From a virus: 44,282 nucleotides of DNA. Numbering within the stretch: the first letter of the stretch is position 1; each line of letters opens with the position of its first letter. The stretch lies in IMG/VR virus record IMGVR_UViG_3300030044_000036, positions 1-44,282 of that record, one strand, 5' to 3'. This document shows positions 24,064 to 31,640 of the stretch, one piece after another. The notes beneath the pieces were generated by a model that saw nothing but the letters and a program-made list of their open reading frames with translations, was not told the origin of the DNA and made no database searches. The translations under genes and the position numbers were made by a program.

Positions 24064-24311
24064 TCCTGGTCTTCGGTGTAGTCCCTGGCTGACCTCTCGT
24101 CATTGATCTCTTGGATATCGGGAAGCACTTCGATGGCCCTACTCATGCCTGGAAGATCGATGGTTACTTTATAGCTATTTGAGGTGGTTCCAAAGACCTT
24201 CTTCGCTTCTAACCCGCACTTACACGTAACTGAAGAGGCCGCATCCTTAGCCAGCTTCAGATACTTCTTAGTAGTTTCACCACAGATGCAAGAATAGGAG
24301 ATGAGAGGCAC
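24060..24311 (-). CDS. FmdB-like zinc-ribbon protein
   Basis: 83 residues. The N-terminus (MPLISYSCICGETTKKY, then VTCKCGLEAKKVFG) follows the FmdB-type regulatory zinc ribbon: MPxYxYxCxxCG...C.CG....K. One Cys of the first pair is spaced CxC rather than CxxC. The rest is polar and ends in an acidic tail. It starts one base after the ClpP-like stop. Such small ribbons often bind nucleic acid or RNA polymerase; the role here is unknown. Confidence 0.62.
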   Translation of the reverse strand: MPLISYSCICGETTKKYLKLAKDAASSVTCKCGLEAKKVFGTTSNSYKVTIDLPGMSRAIEVLPDIQEINDERSARDYTEDQD

Positions 24312-25169
24312 TTAGAACACCAGTGGAAGGGGAGTGCTCATCTTCATTTGGTATCCAGATAGGAACTGTTCTTTTACTCGATCAATGTAGTCCTGTGAAA
24401 CACCAAAGATAAATCCAAAGTGGATGTTCATCGGAGAGCTATTCAGTGGGCAAGCATCAAGCTCGTAAGAAACCGGAAGACCTAAAAATTCTGTCTCATG
24501 TTTCGTAGTGCCGGTGAGATCCTTTCCGCACTTAACCTTAACGACCGCATCAGCATACCCCTGATTTACAGCTTCCTGTCCGGTAACCCAAAGTTCTGGG
24601 CTATAGGCTGCCTGATAGCTACTAAGGGTCTGTTTACCATTGGTGCGGGCTACCGTAGCTTCATCCATTTCCTTAGTGATCTGCGTCCACAAACGAACAC
24701 GACTATCCAGCTGGGAGGGGGCAGTTCCGCCAAAAGAACCGGAAAACTGACCGGCAGCGCGATGACTCATCAAAATACCTGATTTGAGCACGTACCGTTC
24801 GTCCAAATTTTGAACAGTCTGCCACGCCATAGACGCCCCGAACGCTGTAATTGTATGTACCGGACGACCGAGACCTTTAAGAGCCTCGATCATTTCCAGG
24901 CCACTTTGAACGCTACCACCGGGACTGTTAATGTACAGATAGAGTGGCGTCGTATGATCGTGCGTAATTTTACCTGAGGAAAGCTTGGCGTCAAGCTCCT
25001 TAGCCCTCATGATGATTGGACCAACGCTATCTCCGTTAACTTCTCCGCTAAGAGTGAGAAGATTGTCGCCAGTGATGACAATAGTTTCAGGGACATTACT
25101 CTTAGAAATGGAAGTACCGGGGATCAGAAGCAACATAAGGACTGTAAGGCTAAACAGGAGTTTTTTCAT
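24312..25169 (-). CDS. ClpP-like serine protease with N-terminal signal peptide
   Basis: A 285-residue protein of the ClpP/crotonase fold. The substrate-strand motif is YLYINSPGGSVQSG (77-90); the catalytic Ser113 is in AFGASMAW and His136 in ILMSHRAAG. The acidic third residue is not certain. Unusually for ClpP, it begins with a signal sequence (KKLLFSLTVLMLLLIPGTSIS), so it is probably exported or anchored in the envelope, more like NfeD/SppA-type proteases in location. No ATPase partner is encoded nearby. It could process envelope or virion proteins, or help lysis; this is inferred. The start overlaps the previous gene by 20 bases. Confidence 0.8.
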   Translation of the reverse strand: MKKLLFSLTVLMLLLIPGTSISKSNVPETIVITGDNLLTLSGEVNGDSVGPIIMRAKELDAKLSSGKITHDHTTPLYLYINSPGGSVQSGLEMIEALKGLGRPVHTITAFGASMAWQTVQNLDERYVLKSGILMSHRAAGQFSGSFGGTAPSQLDSRVRLWTQITKEMDEATVARTNGKQTLSSYQAAYSPELWVTGQEAVNQGYADAVVKVKCGKDLTGTTKHETEFLGLPVSYELDACPLNSSPMNIHFGFIFGVSQDYIDRVKEQFLSGYQMKMSTPLPLVF

Positions 25170-25887
25170 CTTTTTTCTCGGGGTTAGGGTTAACTACTTC
25201 ACTCTTTATATCATGAGCTTCTTTGGGGATGGGCTTGTCTGCTTCTTCTTGGGCACGTTTAAGATCTGCAAATTGTTTAAGCTTGGACGCAAATGTATTT
25301 TTAGGGGTAATTTCAACGCTATTATTGCTAGTTTTGGTAATAGTCATACCTTCGCCCATACCGTTCAATGCTATCAGAGACTTATCTCCTTGTCCAGGAC
25401 TATAATTCTCTGAACTAAGCTTATGAAGCATTTCTTCAATCTTGAGTAAGTTAGTGACATCTTTACCGTCTATCTCATCAAAGTGCTTAGCGTCATCAGT
25501 TCTAAGAAATCGATCGATATTCGTGCCAATCCTCTTCCTATAGGCCAATGAGAGGTGGAGCAAAAACTCTTGGGATTGGAGTTTGGATTCGATAATCTTA
25601 GGTGCCATCGTTTCTTTGAGTTCGTCGAGGTAGTTCCACCTAAGTTCATACCAATTGAACTTGTCGGATAAGAACAAAATGATGGTTTTAGGTACCTTAA
25701 GGATATTACAGATTTGGCGATAGCTCTTACCACCCAAATAGAGGGCCATAGCGCGTTCGACGTGGTCCACATCCAGAGTGTGGAGTCCAGGCATGCCCTT
25801 TTCCTTGAAATCCTTGATCTTATCAAGGTCAGAAAGCGTAAAATCACCATTTGGATTCTTGATCTTTGCGGGTAGGTTATCACTCAC
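25150..25887 (-). CDS. Helix-turn-helix protein, possibly terminase small subunit-like
   Basis: 245 residues starting at GTG (25885-25887). Residues 43-75 contain VERAMALYLGGKSYRQICNI followed by LKVPKTIILFLSDKFNW, a helix-turn-helix of the type found at the N-terminus of phage terminase small subunits (ARxLYLxGxSxxEIAxxLGVSxxTVxxWxxKxxW). A helical middle could serve for oligomerisation, and the tail is a charged, Pro/Lys-rich stretch. The large terminase is far away on the other strand, so a terminase role is uncertain; a DNA-binding regulator is the alternative. Confidence 0.58.
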   Translation of the reverse strand: MSDNLPAKIKNPNGDFTLSDLDKIKDFKEKGMPGLHTLDVDHVERAMALYLGGKSYRQICNILKVPKTIILFLSDKFNWYELRWNYLDELKETMAPKIIESKLQSQEFLLHLSLAYRKRIGTNIDRFLRTDDAKHFDEIDGKDVTNLLKIEEMLHKLSSENYSPGQGDKSLIALNGMGEGMTITKTSNNSVEITPKNTFASKLKQFADLKRAQEEADKPIPKEAHDIKSEVVNPNPEKKDEKTPV

Positions 25888-26206
25888 TCTCGTATACCTC
25901 TTCCATGTTAACGGTTACTTTAATACGAGCTTCTTTCCAGAAGAGCTTACGGACAGCATCTTCCAAGGCCTTGTAACGTTTTTCGAGTTGGTCGTTAGCT
26001 TCTAGGTTCAAAAGGAGGGTATAGGAGAAAATGGTAGGTTCGGACTTATCAGCAGTAGCCACGTTATAGTCCAGTTGGGCTGCTTCGATCTCGTTAAAGA
26101 AAATGTAAGGGTACGACTGAAGATTTTTCATGTGAACTTCAGATATACGGCCAAAAAACATCATGAGTTTGGTCAAATCACCAATGGGAGGGTTTTCTTC
26201 AGCCAA
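25880..26206 (-). CDS. Hypothetical protein
   Basis: 108 residues, helical at the N-terminus (DLTKLMMFFGRISEVHMKN), then a beta-like stretch (PTIFSYTLLLNLEA) and a basic helix (KRYKALEDAVRKLFWKEARIKV). The start lies eight bases inside the sbcD end; the stop overlaps the next gene's GTG. No motif identified. Confidence 0.58.
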   Translation of the reverse strand: MAEENPPIGDLTKLMMFFGRISEVHMKNLQSYPYIFFNEIEAAQLDYNVATADKSEPTIFSYTLLLNLEANDQLEKRYKALEDAVRKLFWKEARIKVTVNMEEVYESE

Positions 26207-28157
26207 GCAATTTTTGCTCCTTCATGTATTGAATCAGTTTGTCGCGTTTTTCTGGAGAGGCCTGATAGTGCTCGGAAAGAAATTCGAAAAGAGATTTTCC
26301 GGCCTTACGAGTTTTTGATTTTTTGATGTCTGTGATCTTGGAACTCACTGAAACTGTTCCCTTAAGTTCCTTTTTCTGCGCTAAAACCCACTCGGAAGAT
26401 CCCACAAGCTCAATGTCAACCTTAGAACTTTCAGGAATCTCAGGTTTATCCTCACCTTCGCTCCACTTGATGGATACGATGGGCTGGCAAACATTTTCCG
26501 TAGAGATAAATTCTTTAGATAGGATAGCTCCAGTAACATCGTCGTGTTCGACCATCCAAATGCCCTTCCGACGATTAGCGCAACTTTTAGAAAGCCATCG
26601 AGCTGTTCCTGGATAGGAAACGCGTCCAAACTCTTGTTCGCAGTTTCCAGATATCGAAACCATTCCATTCCTTCTTACTAAGAGAGTACCTTCTTTTACG
26701 GTAAAACAAACAACGCGTCCTTCGTATGATTCACGAGTAACATTATTACATCTTACAAATTCTGTATCTACCCTATCTAAGTTAACATAAAGCATGTTAT
26801 GGGAGATCTTACCCTTTTTAGCTCTTATTTTGCATGAAGCGCCGTTCGTGTGACAAATTTCCTGTATGAGATCGGCTTCGTTCTTTTTCGATGTAGATAT
26901 TTGAACGACCCTATCACTGAAGGTTCCGTAATTGCCATCAGTATTAGCGTACTCTTCTATAAATGCGTTGAATTGTTCGAATGACATGTCTCTTAAGAAG
27001 AGGGGGATCTGCTTAGTTCTATTTAAAAGACACCATTCCAGCAGCTTATCCTTATAGTGGTTGTCCGAAAGGATATTTATTTTTGTTGTGCCAGATTTTT
27101 GTAAATTTTTGCTGTACTTTATGTTAAGCCTATCTAGGAGATTCGATAATCGAGAAATTTTTCGTTCTTTTTTTAGGTGCCATCTAATCTGACATCTTTC
27201 GGTTTCTTTGTTTTTGAATTCTATAGTTCCGTCAGTAATCAGCCAAACGATAAGTCTGATTTCGTCGTTAGAAAGTGGGATTCCGCTACGGTCAAGCCTT
27301 GCGCTAACCGGCATTTTACATGCATATCCTGGGATACTATCTGCCCTATACTTTTCAAAATCGGTTATTTCTCTTTCAGGTAAGATACGTTTAAGGATGA
27401 CGTTATGACCATCCGTAAGAAGAAGGTCCACGTGTTGGTTTTTTATTCGAATCAAATCTTCTTTTACATTCTTACTTATCCGTCCAAGAATAGGGGACCG
27501 CTTCAATAAATTTTCTTTTATGTCAAAGGTTATTAAGTTGTCTTCGCTTTTTACGTTTTCGTAAGTTTTCCAACCGGTTTCGGTCAAAAACTCTGTGTCG
27601 GAAGAGTAACAGTGAACGTGACCAGAAATAAGATGAGTAAGCCTAGGATCCAAAAGATCTGGATCTACCCCATCTGGAGCGTACATACCATTATCATACT
27701 TGGACCCCTGGTAGGTAGTATGGGAAACGAGGATTTTAGCTCCTTGATCAGCAAGTTTATTGGCTTCCTCTACGAATTTGGCATTATCGTGGATATATGG
27801 TGCATACCCTATCGCTCCAACCACCACAGGGGAACTAACGATGTTTACGAACTCTATGTCATTAAAAACCTGTAAGGCACTATAGTTATTGGTATTATCG
27901 CCGGAAATGTCGTGATTTCCAGTTAGAACGTACGTATCGAAAGAATAAGCTCTATCGCTTAAGTTCCAAAGCCAACGTTGCCAGAACTCAAGAACCTCTA
28001 GTCTCAGAATGCTATGGTTGTCGAACTGATCTCCGAGAATTTCAATCCGATCCACTTTTCGTTCCGTAGCCGTGAATAGGACGAACTGCATGAGAGCTTC
28101 TGACTCTTTTATGTTGGAGACCTTAACGTGGGGATCGCCTAAACGAAGTATCTTCAT
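26199..28157 (-). CDS. SbcD/Mre11/gp47-like nuclease containing an intein
   Basis: The precursor is 652 residues; removing the 323-residue intein gives 329, close to T4 gp47 (339). The nuclease motifs are GDPH (7-10), LGDQFD (41-46), GNHD (80-83), SHTT (145-148) and SGHVH (178-182). With SbcC it trims DNA ends for recombination. The intein follows His182 of the last metal-binding motif directly, so the unspliced protein should be inactive. After splicing the sequence reads GHVHCEQEFG. The C-terminal part ends in a basic helical region. The start is coupled by ATGA to the cysteine-rich gene upstream. Confidence 0.88.
   Translation of the reverse strand: MKILRLGDPHVKVSNIKESEALMQFVLFTATERKVDRIEILGDQFDNHSILRLEVLEFWQRWLWNLSDRAYSFDTYVLTGNHDISGDNTNNYSALQVFNDIEFVNIVSSPVVVGAIGYAPYIHDNAKFVEEANKLADQGAKILVSHTTYQGSKYDNGMYAPDGVDPDLLDPRLTHLISGHVHCYSSDTEFLTETGWKTYENVKSEDNLITFDIKENLLKRSPILGRISKNVKEDLIRIKNQHVDLLLTDGHNVILKRILPEREITDFEKYRADSIPGYACKMPVSARLDRSGIPLSNDEIRLIVWLITDGTIEFKNKETERCQIRWHLKKERKISRLSNLLDRLNIKYSKNLQKSGTTKINILSDNHYKDKLLEWCLLNRTKQIPLFLRDMSFEQFNAFIEEYANTDGNYGTFSDRVVQISTSKKNEADLIQEICHTNGASCKIRAKKGKISHNMLYVNLDRVDTEFVRCNNVTRESYEGRVVCFTVKEGTLLVRRNGMVSISGNCEQEFGRVSYPGTARWLSKSCANRRKGIWMVEHDDVTGAILSKEFISTENVCQPIVSIKWSEGEDKPEIPESSKVDIELVGSSEWVLAQKKELKGTVSVSSKITDIKKSKTRKAGKSLFEFLSEHYQASPEKRDKLIQYMKEQKLLG
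26643..27611 (-). mobile_element. Intein with LAGLIDADG-type endonuclease in the SbcD active site
   Basis: 323 residues. It begins with Cys (CYSSDTEFLTETGWKTYE, the splicing block A), contains a block B-like segment (LLLTDGHNVILKR) and ends with VSISGN before Cys+1 of the extein. Two LAGLIDADG-like helices are present: LIVWLITDG and FIEEYANTDG, so homing activity is possible. The residue before the final Asn is Gly rather than the usual His; some active inteins share this. Insertion is exactly after the GHxH metal motif of the nuclease, a conserved site suited to homing. Confidence 0.88.
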
Positions 28158-28336
28158 TGAAAGTGATCCTCAGGGCAAGAACAAACGTATTGCCGACAGA
28201 TGCCGCACTTACATTGTTCGCTAATCCACGTGGCGTATAGGAGCCCAAAATTCACGAACCTGCATCCGCACACTCCTACATCGTAGTAGAAGCGCCGTAC
28301 AGGGGACCAGTGAATGTCGAGCCTACCGATTCTCAC
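28154..28336 (-). CDS. Small cysteine-rich protein
   Basis: Sixty residues with seven cysteines (VCGCRF, then QCKCGICRQYVCSC), which suggests binding one or two zinc ions. The N-terminus is basic and aromatic. Overlaps both neighbours by four bases, being tied to a small membrane gene upstream and sbcD downstream. Function unknown. Confidence 0.58.
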   Translation of the reverse strand: MRIGRLDIHWSPVRRFYYDVGVCGCRFVNFGLLYATWISEQCKCGICRQYVCSCPEDHFQ

Positions 28337-28527
28337 GTAAGGAGGTCCTTTTTAAAGAAAGCCTTAGCTGCACCGACTACCAGTGCAAATCCAGGAACAG
28401 CCAAAGCGGCCAATCCCATATACCACTTCTTTTTAAAACAAAGAACTGTACCATAGGCCTGAAGAATGAAGGAAGCGACTACGAGAAAAATGGAAAGCAT
28501 GGTAAAAAGGACAATAAGAAGTGACAT
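28333..28527 (-). CDS. Small two-span membrane protein
   Basis: 64 residues with two hydrophobic helices: LLIVLFTMLSIFLVVASFIL (about 3-22) and MGLAALAVPGFALVVGAA (about 37-54), a Lys-rich loop (CFKKKWY) and a basic end (FFKKDLLT). The architecture would fit a small holin or an inner-membrane helper. No holin-specific evidence and no adjacent lysis enzyme is seen. It begins one base after the GroES-like gene. Confidence 0.6.
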   Translation of the reverse strand: MSLLIVLFTMLSIFLVVASFILQAYGTVLCFKKKWYMGLAALAVPGFALVVGAAKAFFKKDLLT

Positions 28528-28528
28528 A

Positions 28529-28840
28529 TTAAGCAGCCTCGTCTGGGGTTGAGATCAGTTCAATATCCTGAAGGTTAGCCAAGATGAACTTTTCGGTTAG
28601 GAAGTCACAGGTAAGGAGTTTAGCAGCCCAAGCAGCATTATGCAAGGTTTCTTCTCGGATGTAGGCCGTAGAGCCCTTGGGGATATGACGCCCATCGGCA
28701 AGAACTGTGCCAACTAGAACCCGGAGTCCTTTCAAGCCGTCCCGTTGGCCAGGAGTAGCGATACCGTTTTGAACTTTGGCCCTGAGACCGTCTTTAACAT
28801 AAGCTTCTAGAACGAGTCGATTGTTGAGTGAAAAAGTCAT
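28529..28840 (-). CDS. GroES-like co-chaperonin candidate
   Basis: 103 residues, the GroES length (97). Read against GroES by eye: a first strand NNRLVLEAYV in the HDRVIVKR position, a Gly/Lys-rich loop with the tripeptide GIA where the mobile loop has GIV/GIL, then GLRVLVGTVLADGRHIPKGST for the EVLAVG...VKVGD segment, and a final FILANLQDIELI matching EVLIMSESDILAI. The phage also encodes a GroEL-like protein at 34649, which makes a co-chaperonin plausible. The match is remote, like that of T4 gp31. It has the best promoter in the window and an AGGAG ribosome site. Confidence 0.58.
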   Translation of the reverse strand: MTFSLNNRLVLEAYVKDGLRAKVQNGIATPGQRDGLKGLRVLVGTVLADGRHIPKGSTAYIREETLHNAAWAAKLLTCDFLTEKFILANLQDIELISTPDEAA

Positions 28841-28856
28841 AAAATCTCCTGTAGAA

Positions 28857-28884
28857 ACTATACCACACCTAAACTAGAAGTCAA
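28857..28884 (-). promoter_or_regulatory. Strong promoter for the GroES-like operon
   Basis: TTGACT (28879-28884), 16 bases, TATAGT (28857-28862) on the - strand. The TGA in the -35 box is the stop of the sigma-like gene. The ATG is 16 bases from the -10, with AGGAG between, so this message has a short normal leader. Confidence 0.65.
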
Positions 28885-29918
28885 ATCTCAATTCCCTTAA
28901 GCCTCAAAACTTTACGGTTAAGAATAGGCAATTTTCGTGCCAATACAACCATAGTTTGAGTTTCTTGCCTACTGCTTAACATTTCCTCTGCATTTTCCTT
29001 ACCGTCTGAAGTGAAGTCGTAAACTCCAAACCCCTCCTCCCCAACGTTGGAGTCTGAAGAGATCGGAGAGGCTGCAGCCATTAGATAGGCGAGATTAGAC
29101 TCTGTAATAACTGGGGGTGCTGTCTTACCCTCTAGAAGGTCCTGGGCGAAGGTGTCGTTGACTGCTCTGCATAGCTCTGGGATGTCAGTAATACCCCTTC
29201 TACCCCTAATACTATTAGCCCTATAGAGGATACGGCGGTCGTTAGGGTAAAAATGCAATTGGGTCTCACTGAAAGCGTCAATGAGGTTTCCAACAATTCT
29301 GCCGATGCAAACGCCAATAAAGTTGGCGCGGTAAATTCCACAATACTTGTCGATTCCAGCGCATAGACCTAAAGATGACACTTCAATCATATCCATAAAC
29401 GTAAGGTGGCCCTTAGGAGTTTTACGAAAAAATAGTTTGGCGCGATTTATGACCAGGGGAAAATTTAAGGCGATCAGTACCGTCCTACAGTGCTCTACTC
29501 GTTTGAATAAGGTGTCACATTTTTTAGTCCAAAGACCCTTCCATTTGTCTTTGGCGAACTTAACAAAATGAAAGTTAATTTGAAAGGGTTTCATGGCATC
29601 TGGATTGTCCAGCTTAAGTGCAGGGGTAATATTTAGGGAGAAGTTGTCCGCTGTTTCCCTAAAATACGGTCTAGCGGACAGGATATTCTTGTTAACTAAG
29701 CGAATTTCTTGAATAAAACGCTTATAGATCTCAGTAGATAACTTCGTATTGCTAAGGAGATGTTCATGAAAAGCCTTCTCAGCGGCTACTAGCTCCTCAA
29801 AGTGCTCTTTGTTGCTCTTGCCGTCTTTATAGATGGAGATGTTGTACGCGACCTGTTTCGCTAAGGTACTGAACATTGGATCGTGACTGTCTCGAAAGGG
29901 CTTTGTTTTTTTAGCCAT
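28881..29918 (-). CDS. Sigma-70-like RNA polymerase sigma factor
   Basis: 345 residues. Residues 145-235 follow sigma region 2: NFPLVINRAKLFF (compare NLRLVVSIARKY), then LTFMDMIEVSSLGLCAGIDKY (compare LPFLDLIQEGNIGLMRAVEKF), the variable RANFIGVCIGRIVGNLI in the place of FSTYATWWIRQAI, and NDRRILYRAN after it. Region 4 is not obvious, as the C-terminus is acidic (DSNVGEEGFGVYDFT). The N-terminal 120 residues are helical. It probably redirects host RNA polymerase to late or middle phage promoters. It starts with an AAGGAG site and is divergent from the endonuclease gene at 30028. Confidence 0.68.
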   Translation of the reverse strand: MAKKTKPFRDSHDPMFSTLAKQVAYNISIYKDGKSNKEHFEELVAAEKAFHEHLLSNTKLSTEIYKRFIQEIRLVNKNILSARPYFRETADNFSLNITPALKLDNPDAMKPFQINFHFVKFAKDKWKGLWTKKCDTLFKRVEHCRTVLIALNFPLVINRAKLFFRKTPKGHLTFMDMIEVSSLGLCAGIDKYCGIYRANFIGVCIGRIVGNLIDAFSETQLHFYPNDRRILYRANSIRGRRGITDIPELCRAVNDTFAQDLLEGKTAPPVITESNLAYLMAAASPISSDSNVGEEGFGVYDFTSDGKENAEEMLSSRQETQTMVVLARKLPILNRKVLRLKGIEI

Positions 29919-29991
29919 AAAGTGTAACTCCTTGTAGTCTTACAGGGTTATATCATAGGGCCATCCTTACATTTTATGGGAGAATTGGTCC

Positions 29992-30020
29992 TTACATACT
30001 CCTATAAAGTGCTACAATCT
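29992..30020 (+). promoter_or_regulatory. Promoter of the first repeat-PDDEXK endonuclease gene
   Basis: TTACAT (29992-29997), 17 bases, CAATCT (30015-30020); alternatively TACAAT (30013-30018) with a 15-base spacer. The ATG at 30028 lies seven bases after CAATCT with no ribosome site between. The string CAATCTTAGTAGTATG is repeated almost exactly before the paralogous gene at 36468. Confidence 0.48.
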
Positions 30021-30027
30021 TAGTAGT

Positions 30028-30894
30028 ATGAAGAAACTCTGGAACGAGCAGACATTGCCGAAAGAAGCCAAGAAATACGGGAAGCGAGGTCACTTCCGTA
30101 AGGGTAGTTCCGGTGCTTATCAGGCCGCTTGCGTCCTAGGCAAGGAGTTCTTGGACCGCATATGTTCTCATATGGACCCTTCAGAGTCGGAGGCCTATTC
30201 GGAACAAGAAATTCGATCTGAATCAAACAAGTATACCAGGCGCACCGACTTTTCCTCGAATTCTCCTTCTCATTACAATGCAGCATGGAAAAAGGGAGAA
30301 GCTTTTTTGGATAAAGTCTGCTCCCACATGCCTAAATGGTGCGATAGATCTGGGGAGAACAATGCGTGGTTCAAATGGACAGACGAAAAGATCGAAAATT
30401 GTGCGAATGGATACCCAACTCGCGGTGAGTTCGCAAAAGGAAACTTTAGTTGTTATCAAACCGCGCGATCAAGAGGGGAGGAATTCTTCAGCAAGATTTG
30501 TAAGGCTATGAAACCCTCTAACGGTTCGTCGTCAGCGGAAAAGACCCTGTTGAAAATAATTAAGAAATCTTTTCCTACGGCAAGACATAGAAGGTTCTGC
30601 AAAATATTCGTACCCAATAAATTACATATCAAGGGTTTTGAGATCGACATATTTGTTCCAGAACTTAATAGGGGGATAGAGTTTGATGGAATTTATTGGC
30701 ATTCGTTCAAAGGATTAAAACGCTCTAGGCCTCATTGGCCCGATGAGGACATTCACAACTACCACGAAATAAAAGATTCTTACTTCGCCTCTATTGGTAT
30801 CCAAATCCTCCATATTAAAGAGGAAGACTGGATTGCAGACCAAGAGGGTTGTATTAGGCGTTGCCTTGAATTTTTATCTGGACAGAATTCCTAA
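30028..30894 (+). CDS. Repeat-containing PDDEXK (Vsr-like) endonuclease, paralog 1
   Basis: 288 residues. Three N-terminal repeats of about 45 residues each end in a CSHM-type motif (RICSHMD, KVCSHMP, KICKAMK) and carry KY.TR..F....S..Y..A...G. They look like serial DNA-binding modules. The C-terminal nuclease has KGFEIDIFVPELNRGIEFDG, YWHS, and ILHIKEEDW, matching the Vsr-type PDDEXK core. It is an isolated + strand gene between two - strand operons. No ribosome site precedes the ATG; a promoter sits right against it. Most similar to the genes at 36468 and 41792. Confidence 0.78.
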   Translation: MKKLWNEQTLPKEAKKYGKRGHFRKGSSGAYQAACVLGKEFLDRICSHMDPSESEAYSEQEIRSESNKYTRRTDFSSNSPSHYNAAWKKGEAFLDKVCSHMPKWCDRSGENNAWFKWTDEKIENCANGYPTRGEFAKGNFSCYQTARSRGEEFFSKICKAMKPSNGSSSAEKTLLKIIKKSFPTARHRRFCKIFVPNKLHIKGFEIDIFVPELNRGIEFDGIYWHSFKGLKRSRPHWPDEDIHNYHEIKDSYFASIGIQILHIKEEDWIADQEGCIRRCLEFLSGQNS

Positions 30895-30895
30895 C

Positions 30896-31210
30896 TCATT
30901 TCTTCTTTTTATCAGTATGAGCACGAACCGCCTCTTCAGCAACTCGCCTATATGGCCCTACGTGGATACTAATTTTGTCTAACTTAGTACGAAGAACGTC
31001 CATCTTTTCAATGGTCTTCATAATAGGGTCGTATGGGGCGGAATCACAAGCCTCGCTAGAAGAAATAGAATAAGCTACATCGTAAAACTCTTCTAGGAAT
31101 TCACCCCAAAGCTGAACAAGAACATCGTTACTTCCGGCACAGTCCTGGGCGCAAGTTTGGATTTGTTGGTGAAAATAGCCGGAACTATAAGATCCAAATT
31201 CTCTAGACAT
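30896..31210 (-). CDS. Hypothetical protein
   Basis: I start this at ATG 31208-31210 because it follows a GGAGAAG ribosome site and overlaps the upstream stop; a longer frame to 31243 lacks these. 104 residues: a Tyr/Gln-rich N-terminus (SREFGSYSSGYFHQQ), Cys residues at CAQDCAGS, and a helical second half ending in a lysine run (DKKKK). Converges on the endonuclease gene with one base between the stops. Unknown function. Confidence 0.58.
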   Translation of the reverse strand: MSREFGSYSSGYFHQQIQTCAQDCAGSNDVLVQLWGEFLEEFYDVAYSISSSEACDSAPYDPIMKTIEKMDVLRTKLDKISIHVGPYRRVAEEAVRAHTDKKKK

Positions 31211-31640
31211 TTCTCTTCTCCAACAGGGAAAGTGCAGTTCCAATAACGTCTTCCATATAGCCGCCAGTTCCGGTATCGTCTACTACGGACAGTTTCTCTA
31301 AAGCTTCCTGAAAGGCTAGTCGTAAATTGCGCTCTTCTTCCATGGCCCTCCCGAACTTAAGGGCATCGTCTTTAGCTTCTTGGAGCTGTTCAAATAAGAT
31401 GATCCTTCCTGTGGAACTTTCTTCCAGTAGGAGCTTATAAGCATTGAGCTGCTCATTAAGCTTATCGACACCAGTAACAATATGGACCCCACGACGCCAC
31501 TTAAGCTCTTCTTCCATAAGGGAGATCTTGGTGAAGAGATCCGTAATTTGATCCTTAAGCCAATCCGAACAAAACTGGATCTCAACAGTGTCAGGAGTAA
31601 GTTGCTTTTGAAAGACAGCCTTGAGTAGTAGATCGGTCAT
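31203..31640 (-). CDS. Hypothetical helical protein
   Basis: 145 residues, helical and coiled-coil-prone from about 25 to 115 (WLKDQITDLFTKISLMEEEL, KLNEQLNAYKLLLEES, FGRAMEEERNLRLAFQEALEKL). The N-terminus has short strands (AVFQKQLTPDTVEIQF). Overlaps the RNA ligase stop by four bases and the next gene by eight, so it is co-expressed with the ligase. No family recognised. Confidence 0.58.
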   Translation of the reverse strand: MTDLLLKAVFQKQLTPDTVEIQFCSDWLKDQITDLFTKISLMEEELKWRRGVHIVTGVDKLNEQLNAYKLLLEESSTGRIILFEQLQEAKDDALKFGRAMEEERNLRLAFQEALEKLSVVDDTGTGGYMEDVIGTALSLLEKRNV

